Shown here: in pieces, positions 1-12,700 of the stretch
Layout of the letters: every line of letters starts with the position of its first letter
How positions within the stretch are numbered: position 1 is the first letter of the stretch
Source of the DNA: Gordionus sp. m RMFG-2023
Lineage: Eukaryota; Nematomorpha; Gordioida; Chordodea; Parachordodidae
Direction: 5' to 3'
Length of the DNA stretch: 64,000 nucleotides
Assembly (NCBI RefSeq): GCF_954871325.1
Contig: NC_088777.1
Span: forward strand, 48,585,366 to 48,649,365
Notes under the pieces: model-generated
Told to the model about the DNA's origin: nothing
The model's database searches: none
Seen by the model: only the letters and a program-made list of their open reading frames with translations
Position numbers and translations under genes: made by a program

Positions 1-175
1 GTCTAGGTCTAGAATAGGATCACCATCTCCTCTACCCAGTGTAAAAACCATAAGGGGTTGATGTCAGAAAAGGGCAGTCAATGGTAGAAAACCTTGCTAC
101 AAAATTTCCTGATGATTAAATCGGAGGGAAGTAAACCTGGAAATCGCCATTAAACGGAGAATAAGGAGAAGATAT
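1..175 (+). mobile_element. LINE 3' end fragment
   Basis: The stretch around positions 128-172 (AAACCTGGAAATCGCCAT, then a purine-rich GGAGAA tail) matches the 3' end of the full-length LINE at 47640-47687. The element runs off the left edge. It lies in the intron after e60. Confidence 0.6.
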
Positions 176-533
176 TTGGTTCAGAACGTAATCCCAATTT
201 AGAAAAGATATTTAAACAGTCATTTTCAGGCGAAACTAGATCAATTATGGGTTTATATTAAATAATAATAATCTATTACAATTTATTTTAAGGGAAAACT
301 TGTTTAGAGAAAAATTAAACAAACTATAGTACTTTAAAAAAAAAATGTTTCAAACAAAAACAATTAAGCTACTATGAATTAATGTATATATGTATTATAA
401 AGTTTAATTTTTGTAGCATAAATATATATATTTTTTTAAATTTGCTTGTAGCTTTACGATTCAATAAAGTGGATGTCAAAAACATATTATACCTCTTATA
501 AGGATAATTGAGATGAAAATTATAATATTTTAC
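176..533. other. AT-rich intron after e60
   Basis: Very AT-rich sequence between the LINE fragment and the e60 donor. I see no gene or repeat in it. Confidence 0.5.
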
Positions 534-728
534 AAGGCATTCTTTTCATTGCGATCAAGTTAGAGATGTCGCTTGTGTATGATAATCCATCTTCTAACAA
601 CGCTTTGATCCTGAATTCGTATTTTCCGGATGGAGTAAGATCTTTGACATCGTGATAGCTTTGAGATAAAGGCACGGAATTTACTCTAATCCATTCATTC
701 CCATAAATCCTCTTTTCTATTATGTAGC
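534..728 (-). CDS. e60: FN3, second half (last exon seen)
   Basis: Phase 1 in, phase 1 out, 195 bases. It reads YIIEKRIYGNEWIRVNSVP, then SGKYEFRIKALLEDGLSY. The donor is GTAAAA. The gene continues beyond the left edge. Confidence 0.85.
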
Positions 729-3700
729 CTTGAATAATATATATATATACAATATATATATATATATAAACAAAGGAAAAAAATTCGCATACAACATTTT
801 CAGGAGGAAGTATGAGAATCTAACGGCATTGACTACAAATCTCCTAGAAGTCATCAGGCAAAGGAACAAAAAAAAGAAACTCAAGAACTAAATTTTCATT
901 CCAATCGTATGGCACATTCGAAGTACATCTTTCGGTAGAAAAGATTCTTATTTTTAATGAGCTATATAAAAGCTTCCCCGTTTAAAGGGAAATCGGGAGA
1001 ATTTTGTTTTCCTTCACCAAAAAAAAATTTCAAATAAAAGACCTTATAAATTACAATTATGGTTTTACCCTTATATTTAGTGTTCGTTTTAAAATAGATT
1101 TTATTTTCTAAACAATGGTGTCGTGCACGGTTACAATTTTGGGTTTAATCATCCCCAAAAAAATAATAATTCTACAAGGAAACAACAATGTATCTCGAAA
1201 GAGAATAATGACAGAGAGCCACGATATGTCTTCTAGATGTTTTGATCCAGCGAAAATTAAAAATTTTATAATCTAACAGCACACTTCAATATCAGCAATG
1301 GAGTATATTGTGCGGTATGGACAGAAGGGATATCAGGATGCAGGGAAAACGATATCGCACCTGCATTATAATCAATTTGTTCTTAAGAATCGTAACCCCA
1401 TAATATTTTTCGCTCTATTAATTTTTTTTTTGCTAAATATCTCCCAATTAGAAATATTTCATAAAATATACAAGAAATCTACAAAATATGTAATCATATC
1501 GAAACAGTTATTTTTAATGATATAAAATAAATTTATTTATTTTAATCCTTTCTAAAAATGAAATTTATAGTCCATAATGCTTGCCGAGATTATCATAGTT
1601 AATAGATCAAATCACCTAAAGATTTATCATCTATGAAGATTTTTGTGAATACCAAAATTTACCCTGGTTATGTTATTAATTTTCCATCGGTCGGAGAATT
1701 GAAATAGTGTAATTGCATTTTAAATGTTTCATCATACAATTTTAGGTTAAACATTCGTAAAGGAATAAATAAATAGGGCAAAAAATATCAAAGATAAAAA
1801 AATAACCTATAATTTTGTCGTTAGCTTTATTAAGTTGTATAGGATCCCAGAATAATCTCAAGTCGGAGAACCCTAAGTCTTCGACTGTCGGTCTTCCAAA
1901 TGGGCTATTTAAGGGCGGGGCTTTAAGACCTACTATTAAATTTGTAAACAATCCCAGACTTTCACCTTGGTTATTGTTAGCGGTTATCTTGACCTGTATT
2001 ATTATTTTTTGGTTGCAGAGTGATAGAATATATTGTTCATTAAATTTCCCTTTTTATAGCATATATAAATATTAAATTTGCTAATATTACAATATTTAGT
2101 ACCCTTCAAAAATAACAAAATTCAAGAGAAAAAGCAATATTATTTTTGCTAAATCATAAAATTTGTAGTATGTATTATATTATTTCTTTATATTACTAAA
2201 TATCGTTGGCCTTCGACTAAGCCAGTGATTGTATAATGTGGCGAGGACAGCATATAAGGAATTTTGGACCATTTATCATCTCTCATATCCTGAAATTCCA
2301 AACTATAACCTAAAATTATTACGAATGATTATGATTAAATCTATAAAATATAATATGGTTACCTATTCATTATATATGTCGTATTGGGATATAGAATCCA
2401 TTGGCATTCGGAATTTCTACCTCATTTATTGAGTTATTTTTAAATCTGAATAATTCCAACTAGAGTACCCACGCTATGACTTTCAAACAATTTTATCTTA
2501 AAATACTATATATATCCGATTTTATATAGTTTATTTTATATAAATTTGGTAATGCGCAAAGGTTTATGGCAAATTGTCTGAAATTTATAGGGTAGGTAGT
2601 TCTAGACATGCTGGAATACACTTCCGATAAAATTAGATTTTTTCAAATTTAAAAATTGTCCTTAGTAAATGATATAAAATTGAGAGATTCCCATTTTAAG
2701 GCAATGGCATAAATTTACTAATCTAGTCTAGACTGAGGATTTATTCATTAATATTTTTTTTTAAATAAAAATAATTTATATTTTATTGTTTTACACAAAT
2801 CAATATATATATATATAAACATAATATGATATACATAATCGGAAAAAAAAATATATATATTAGATATTTAAAACATAATTGTTTAATTATAACGAAAAAT
2901 ATTTTTTTGTGGTTAAAATCTAAATATAGTTGCGATGCAAAATATAAATAATTGAATATATTTCTATAATTTTTTTCAAAAAAAATATTTTAAATCTATT
3001 AAATTAAAAAGTGGAAAATTTTTTGCTGAGATAGTTTTATCAGATTCCTAATAAAATGTCGCCTTGTGATTCTGGTATATACAGATACGTATATATATAT
3101 AATAATGGATTATATTTTCGGAAATCATAAAATTATTGACCTGTAAGTCTATTGCCCCCCAAAAACTCTGGGCATCTCCAAGAGAGGGTAACGGAACTCT
3201 CGGTGGGTTCGGACAAAATTACGGGACCGACCGGAGCGGAAGGTTTATCGATAATCATGATGGTAAAATAAGCCGAAATCGAACCGAACTTATTGGAAAA
3301 TATGCATTCGTAATTTCCGTCGTCTTCAAGTTTGCATGAAAATATGCGGAAAATGGCGCTCTCTCGCTGTTCCTCTATACAGGTGCCTAGTATCCTGGTT
3401 AAACAGAGAAATAAAAATGTATACACATCATCAATCCTTATAATATTCGACTTTATTTAATAATTAAGTTTCTATATTAGCTTAAGAAATTTATCTCTCA
3501 ACTTACAATATATTTAGGAACTATTCTTTCACTAGTAGGATTTTTGATAATATCTGGAAAAAAATGGTTCTCACAAATAAATAGCTAGCACAAAAGAATA
3601 GGTTTATGAATTCCTTAGATAAAAAAAAAATATGATAATAACCTGACAGGATGATTATCTTTCAGCCAAGTTATTAGTACAGGTCGATCATCGGAATGAA

Positions 3701-6700
3701 AATCGATTTTGATAGAAAATAAATCTTTGATCCCCAATATGAATAATTTGGGAGTAAAGCAGAGCCCGAAATCATTGATCAAGGTAGGTTTTTTACAAAG
3801 TGAACTGGGATAATATTCGGATGGTAGGCTCATAGGACCGGAACCGACTCGGTTAACCGCACTCACTCTGTAACATACGCATTCGTCTCCGTCTCCCCCA
3901 ATAATTTCCTCCCCTCCTTCGAGCTTCCTGCTAAAACTTGGCGTTCTCCTTCTAAAACTCTTTCTCATAATTCCACCTCTCCTGGTCCTGTATAGCTTCT
4001 CGTCGAGGTATTGATTCGTGGGATGGCAATCATCCAATATTGTCCAACAATCGTCCTTTTCGTATTTGCGTTCTACTCTAAACCCTAAAGGATAAAATTA
4101 TAATATCATAATGCGGGATAGAATTAACTAGGTTAATAACAGCTCAAAGGGTTTGTTTTAATGAGATAACAGATACTTTAAGCCTTCTTAAATAGACCAC
4201 CTTATTCAAAAACTAATAAGAATCGAAATAATATTATTTGATTCTTTTGAACAAATCGAATAATTTACTATTCTTATTTGATTTATATGATTACAAATAG
4301 TAAATTTATTCATTTGGTTCAAAAGAATCGAATACGAATAATTCATTATTTGATTTGTATTCGTTTTTAAATAGGCCTACCTTGCAAAGGACCTTTTTTT
4401 CACAGCAGGTCCAATCGATATCCAACCTAAATTTTTTTCATGTCAATCATGTATGTATAAATCCGACCAATCCGAGATCGGTTGGAAGGACAGGTCCGGG
4501 CTCCGGTAGTATATTATAAAATTTTATATATATTATGTTTTGTTTACCAATGATGGGAGATCTACCATCGAACAACGGTGGTTTCCAGGCTATTTTAATA
4601 AAATGCACTCCCTGTCCAATCAGTATGGGAGAACTGGGAGCGTCTGGGAACGCTTAGAAATAAAAAATAATAATTTTATTACATTGAATAAAATAAATTA
4701 ATTTTAAGAAATAAGTAATATATAAAAATCAATTTAAACAAAACTAACTTATAGCTGGTAGAGTTCTGATGAAGCAAGTTTCTACGGGCATAGAAAGGCC
4801 GTATATATTTTCAGCGAATATCCGAAATTGGAATTCGGTATCCGGCTCTAAGTCTAGAACACAATAACTCGGCTTTGTACTAAATTTGGCGACGGCGCAC
4901 CAATTGATCTTTCCATTTTCCCTGATTTCTATAACGTAATTTCTAGCATTTCGTTTTTGACATTAAATAAGATGTATATATAACAAAAACGAATATATAA
5001 AGGGGTATAAGTATTTATTAAGTTTAATTTTAAAAATAAAATTACTAATAACAAGGTTGATATTACTTATTAGTTTAATTTATAATCGAAATTTCTATCT
5101 ACATTATTTTTGTTATAGTCTAAAGACAAACCATAAACTTTTGTAAAATCTGGTGAATGATAAACTACATTACCAAAGATTTCTGCCAACTAAATATTGG
5201 TCTTATGCAGAATTGGATAAAATACTTATACTAAACAGTCTAAGTGCCATTTTTAAAAATCATTTTAAGTTAACATTGATGAACTCATTTGCTAGAGTTT
5301 TATTCGCTTTTTACAATGACAAGGCTGTGCTCTATGCGCCCTAATTGAAACGTATTGAGCGTTTCAAATTAATTGCCCCTAATTCTCTTTCCTATATATT
5401 TTTTTTTCTCACTCTTTTTCATATATTTTTTGCTTTATCTAATAATAATGATTAAGGGGATTATAAAATAAATCCTATACCAAGCTTTAAAAATTTTGAA
5501 TGGAAAAATTGGACAAAGTTATAAAAATTAGAAAGGAACAAAAAACTAAATTTACTCAATCATATAAATTTTACTGATGGTTGTTAAACGGTTTGATTTG
5601 AGCCAATTTTTAAAAACCGGCTAACTAATATTTTGGCCAGAAAAACATTATCTGAGCCCAAGAAATTTGACTAATAGATATTGAAACCTTTATGCCCATA
5701 TATGAGCAAAATCATCAAGCTTGCCTAATATTTTTCTGGATAATAATATTGAGTTTGCCCTTTTTAAATTCATGATGTTTTAAAAGAAAATTTTTTAAAA
5801 CTAATATTTTCGAATAATTTAATCATTAATAAAAAAAATAATAATAAATGTCTTGTTATTTAGATACTCTTTTCGAGCAAAAATATATATAACACAACTA
5901 TATCTATCTTTTTGTCATTTTAATAAGATGCTTTTATCCGTATTTTAAGATACATTTTCATAAAGTATTTCTATCTTTTGTATCTAAATACTAAATTAAA
6001 GATGAGATGAAGATGGTCGGTCAAGTCTCAACTTTGAAGATGTTAGATTTCCTCATAAAATGGGGAAAAAAATGTATATATTATAATCCACGATATCTCA
6101 AATAAATTCCAATTGAGTAATTAGGATCTAACTGAGTTTTCAAATTTTTGTTTTAAATATTTATTTAACATATGCGATATAAGAATATTTTTAGAAAAAT
6201 TAAAACTTCCTTACGTTATATCCGATCCTCCGTTGCATTCTGGAGGAGTCCAACTCAACCGGCAGCTGTCAATCGTTATTTCATCTATCACTATAGGTTC
6301 AATGACAGGGCTGGGCGGGCCTAATTTATCGCCATATTTTTAAAAAACTTATAATGACCAATGTAAAATTTAAATTTAACCACGTATCAAAAAATAAGTG
6401 AGTTTTATATAAATATTTTATTCCCGATGTTTTAAAAGAAAATTTATACATATTAAACATACCGTAAATATGTACGAAAAATTCCAAATTTTCCACACCG
6501 AATTCAGTCCATACAGTTATGCTATGATGACCCGAGAATTCTTTAGTAATTCTGGGTATAAGAAAGATGATGTGATCTGGGTGACATACCCATAAATTGT
6601 TGGAAGAAGGAGCGATAAGTATTCCATTTACAATCCTTAGAATCGACCGTGAACATGATATATATTATTTAAAATAAAATAATAAATATGCATCCTGTGG

Positions 6701-9700
6701 ATTAAGTAAGATAACATTTCATTATTTTGGCCTGGAAATTATGAAAGATTAAGAATGGTCTCATACCTTAAAATTTTTACTATAACATTTTAAAAAAAAG
6801 TTTTTTACCAATCAAGCCAAACAATTTGTATATTTATATGATTGTAATTGTAAATATAATTCAGTTTAATTGCTATACAATATGCATTACCATTCAACTT
6901 CTCTGACAATAAATCCAGCGTGTGGAAAAATCGCTTCTAATGACTCGTATTCCCTAACCCTAAATTTGGATGGTATTCTCTCTTCCGCGGCGCCTTAATT
7001 TTTGTATTTATTTTTTAAAAACATTACGTATTCATATATATATATATATAATATAATTTGTTTAATTTGCCAAATTCTAAAAGTTGTATAAAAAATTCCT
7101 GACAGTATGGCCAATTTAAACTTTTTACTAATTCATCCATGGTTATTGAATTCAAAAATTCATACGAACACAACCATATAAGACATAATAGAACACTTTA
7201 AACTCGAATATTATTTTTTAGGGGTCCAATTAGGTACAAAAATATATTAAAAATGATTACCAAACAGTATCCATTGCATAACAATTTGTTATGAAGAGGG
7301 GATCTAAGCGTAGTAAATAAAATATTTATATTAAATCATCCAGATAAATAAAATATAGAAGACTTTTTAAAATGTTTAAAATTTTTTGGGAACTTTAATA
7401 TACACAGAAAAAAAATCCGCTTCTGGTAAGATTATAGACCTAATTCAGGAATTTTCCATGCTCAACTCTAAGATGCGACAAAATCTAATTATCAATATTT
7501 TAAAAATCATTCCAACTTTACCATGCAAATCATATTGCATCAGCATGGTGTTTGTCGGTATCGTAGGCATGGAAGACCCGTACAAGGTTATGGATCTAAC
7601 TCTGAAGCTATAATCCTGCCCTTCTATTATGTCGGTGACTAAGTATGACCTTTCCATAACTTTTTTGAAAATTAATATAAAAAATATATATTTTTTTGTA
7701 AATAATATGGTATATTTTAATTTCACGATTCATTTGTTATTCTTCTTCATATAATATAATAACAAGCCTTCCCCTCTTCTCCTTCTTATATCAATAATGT
7801 TCATTAAGGTCATTATTACTTGGTACAGAATTCAAACAGAGCCATTCGTAATTATCTAGGCTCATCTCAACAATGTAACCTATGAATTGTTCCGTGAATT
7901 CATCGGGTGAGGCATCCCACACCAATTGTAGATCTTGATTAAATATACGCTCGATGCGTAAATTCATTGGAGGGCTGAGAACTTATAATACGTAGATAAT
8001 TTTAAAAAAAATTTGTATATAAATAAAAATATAAAATATAACCTTTATTAAGCTTATCTAATATCGGTATTGAATTAATATTATTACTATATCAATTAGA
8101 GTAGTACATATATAAAACATTTTATGAAATGGAAGAAATTTGGACACAAAGGTTTATCATAATATTTAACGATTCTGAATGTAATACTTTCTATGCATTC
8201 CATCCTCATAGGCCTTCGCCGCATTACCATTACTTGATCATCTTCCTCATCGTAACTTCTATAATCTTTTCTAAAATACCTACCAACATCATCAAAATCT
8301 AAATTTAAATCATCCATTCCTTTGTAATCCCCGGGTAATCTTTGACGATATGACAATGGATAGTCACTGTCTCCATAATCGTGCCTGTAATAGCCGAAGG
8401 TATCTGGATAATTATCTGGACCAATGGGATAATCGGATCCTAAAAGAGGTCTGTCCAGGTATGGACTTAAAGATGATCTAATTTATGCGACAATGTAAAT
8501 ATTTGCATGTTATTTTTAAAATACGATCATTTAAATTTTTCTAAAACAAAATTATGTTCACCCCTAGGTTTTTAGTATTGTTACTACAGAACCAATAAAA
8601 TTTTGGCAGCATATCGCGAATTATTTGTATTTTAAAAAATTAAAAATCCTTTTTTTTGTATCTATATTTATTTGAATTATACTTTGTATTTTATTTTATT
8701 TTATTTTATTTTATTTTATTTTATTTTATTTTATTTTATTTTATTTTATTTTATTTTATTTTATTTTATTTTATTTTATTTTATTTTATTTTATTTATTT
8801 TATTTTATTTTATTTTATTTTATTTTATTTTATTTTATTTTATTTTATTTTATTTTATTTTATTTTATTTTATTTTATTTTATTTTATTTTATTTTATTT
8901 TATTTTATTTTATTTTATTTTATTTTATTTTATTTTATTTTATTTTATTTTATTTTATTTTATTTTATTTTATTTTATTTTATTTTATTTTATTTTATTT
9001 TATTTTATTTTATTTTATTTTATTTTATTTTATTTTATTTTATTTTATTTTATTTTATTTTATTTTATTTTATTTTATTTTATTTTATTTTATTTTATTT
9101 TATTTTATTTTATTTTATTTTGTTTATTATGATATCAAAATAAATACAAATAACGCATAATTTTAATTTTTTTTCTCTAAGATTATAAATGCAAAATCCA
9201 CAATTTTATATATTTACTTAATTTTTTTTGATCCGAGTTAAATATATAAAAAATAAAATATTTTTTTGGTTTCCTATTTTCATTAAAATGAGCGACGTTC
9301 ATATTGAAAGTGAAAAGAAATATTTTTTTTTGAATTTTTATTTCTTTCTTTTCTACAGAGTTTTTACACCTACATAAGTTTTTCGAACAAAATATTTTGT
9401 CAATAATTAATTAAAAGCTTAATAATTATTTTAGATTGTTTTATAATAGTGAAAGTCAAAAAAAATATTAAAAAAATTTTATTTTACAAATTTGTTTATA
9501 ATTTAATTTATTCAAAAAAATTGATTTCTTATTAGCAAGTATAGGCTATTACAGCAACCAATCTTGTTTCGAAGTTAAAAAATATATATATATATAATAC
9601 CTGAGTTGACGTGGTGGCAAGGTATATATATCTCTATCACTCTCCAGGGGCAAGCTGTAGCCGTAATCATTAAAGGCTCTAACTCTGAAACTATAAGGGG

Positions 9701-12700
9701 CCCCGTAATATAAATCTGGAATTCTATATCTGGTTAACGGATGTTCGCGCGGCGATAACTTGCCACACTCTATCCAACCCCCATCTAGATCATCGTCGTA
9801 AAGCTCGGCCCTGTCCCTGTTCCTATATTCTACTAAGTAATCTAAAAAAAATGTATAATTAAATATTTTTTATTTGATAGGTTGGGAGAAATGATTAAGC
9901 AAACTAAACATCGTATATAAAGCTAATTAGTTAGAAATATATATCTATTTTTACTATAATCGTCATCATATATATCTCTATCCATAGCTCTTGCCCTGTA
10001 AAGGTCGTCCCCTATATATGTTGGGGGCCGTTTCCAAGATATAGTAGCAAAATCATGGCCTATGTCCTCTATAATCAACGGGCCCATGGGCTTATCTGGC
10101 TTGCTGAGAACATTTATTTTGAATTCAAATATGTCTGTACCATAAAGATTTTTGGCTATCATCATATATTTGCCTTGGAAATCTATATCTATCTCGGGTA
10201 TCCTAACCCTGATACAGGGATGGTTATCTTCAGGTCTGGCAATCCAATCGTAAAAAGAAGGTGGGATGAAAGGCAAGGGTAAACCGTTTCGGAAAAAATC
10301 CACCTTATATTTTTTTAAAAAAAAAGGATAACAATCAATCATATATAAACAGAAAAGAGTATAACAGTTAACAGCTAAAAGTACAATTTTAACTCGGACA
10401 TAGTTAACCTTCGTAATTGTTAACCAGATGTGAAAGTCCGCCCAGAAAAGCCCATCTGGGAGTAATATTATATAAGTTATAGTTATCTCTGATAGTCAAC
10501 TCCTCGCTAATGTTTCATTATAGTTTGCTCTTTTTTTGTCATCATTTTTTTAGATACAATATATATTATGGCAAATTTACTTTATTTAAGAAAATTACTT
10601 ATAGAATTTTATAAATATGTTATACCTGATATAATTAATAATTAGGTATAGTATATAGTTAACTTTCGTTATAGTTAACTAACTTTTATGCTCCTTTGGA
10701 GGTTTTACTTAAAACGAGACTTTACAGAATATTTGCATTTTACAAAAATAAAATAAATTCGCTAATTTTATTTATTTGAAAGTCTGTATACAATATAATT
10801 TATAGATGTATGAATATCAGAGTAAACTTTCAGCAATGAAAATTAACGAATTGAAGATTTTTTTTAAAAGAAGATCCAAGATTTTGGGAATTTTAAAGTA
10901 AAATTTGATCAAAAATCCTCTTTGAGTTTGTTTAAAAAAAATCTTCGGAGATTAAAAATTTATTTTTTATTTTGAAGGCAAACAATTCTGATAAATATTC
11001 ATAATTTTATCGAACTTTCCAATGCGAATATTGTATAAAATTAATATTTGTAAACATTCTTCTTCTTTTGTTTACCTTTGGCCTAGGCACGCCCACTATA
11101 GGAATAACCCATTCGATAGGTGTCCCAATCTCGATTTTAATAACGGATTCGTTAATAGGAGATTGTTCAATCAAAATCCTGGGCTTAACTCTAAACTCCT
11201 CTATTTTGTAAGGCAAAGATGGAAGGCCAGGGGTTCCTATAAACGATTCCATAAAAGGAATAACACGGTATTCATACGATCTGTCCGGCTTGATTTGCCT
11301 GTCTCTTAGACGAGTCTCCTATTATAGATAAGTTTTATGTTATTTATTAGACGTATTTTAAGTAAGGACTTTAAATTTAAAGACTATGCTTCATATAGAC
11401 CTGGGTTTAGAGTTTATAGTAAAAATTTAAACAATTATGATTGTTATTTTTTGATTCAAAATGTATAGAGCACTTACCATAACCTGCGAATATTAGAAAA
11501 ATTTTATTTTGCATTTCTAAACATATTAATATTTATTTTAAAAAAAAATTAAAAATACACAAAAATTCATAGCAAAATTTTATAAAATTAATAAAGTGGG
11601 TTCCTCTACACATTCTTCGAAATAAGATTCCGACAAATTAGGGTTTTTTCATTTAAAAAAATGCGCTATAACCGGGGTCTCTATTAAGTATTAACCCCTC
11701 AATTCGCTAAACTCATATGGTATAAATGTTTTAAAAAAAATTTTATTTAAAAGATAGATAGAAGAATTTCTTGTAGGATTTTATAAAGATATAAAATATT
11801 ATATTGTGCCCCCAAATGTTTATTTAGTGACCTGCTGAATTTATTTCTGCGTATTAAATATATTGACCCAACTCAAAATGAATGCATATAATTTTTTTTT
11901 CAATTACTAGAGGAGGAAAAAAAAACATCTCCAAAAGTTAAATTAATTACCATTAACGGGAAAGTATTGATACGCTTCCAGTCGGGATACTCATCGTCCC
12001 GCCTTTCAATGTTGTAGGTCAGGTAAGGCAGTCCTAAATCTATGGGAGAATTCCATCTCACCTCGATATAATTTCTTCCCGAGGTATATACATATGGCAC
12101 TTCCATTAATAATGGCGGAGGAGGACCTTGTGTTTTAGCATTTGAAAAAAAATCAAACAATTGGAATATACATATATTTTTAACAGAACTAGTAAGATTT
12201 TTTGACTTGAACGATATTTTATTAATGAGAATTTTTCGGGGATATTTCTTTTTTTTTCCCTTTAAATTTTTATGATTTTTCATTTTATGAACCATAAGGG
12301 ATGCTTGGGAAAAGGTAGGGGGTAGGAACGCTAGGAAATCCTCTCCCTGATATGTTTGCAGGGATCATTCTAAACTGGAATTCGTCTTGAGGCAAGAGAC
12401 TGGGAATCGGAAAATAGTTATCTTGAATAGGATACAAATTCAAAGGTTCCCAATCCTATTTTTAAAAAAATAGTATATGCGTAACAATTCATATGGCATT
12501 GCAAATTTAGTGGTTATAATTACTATCTGTAATTTTTGCTTAACAATTGATAAATCAAGGTTTTTAATTAAATGTTATAAGACAAATGGCAAACTTCCCC
12601 TCTCCTGCGCCTTTCAACATAATAATCCAGAGGTGGCATAGAGTATTCTCTTTCGAGTGGAGCTAAATGGTCCCGTTTTAGAAGAATTTTATCTGAATTC

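Noticed and set aside
1298-1525. Plus-strand open frame with an FN3-like ring (YIVRYG)
   Set aside because: It runs against the gene, quickly turns into AT-rich low-complexity residues, and no splice phase links it to anything.
3495-3545. Possible 47-base exon between e56 and e57
   Set aside because: It has a good acceptor and a GTAAGT donor, but in the frame set by e56 it contains a stop; direct joining of e56 to e57 restores a complete Ig.
8656-9160. Two long open frames of repeating Ile-Leu-Phe-Tyr-Phe
   Set aside because: They are translations of the TTTTA microsatellite in two frames, with no gene-like content.
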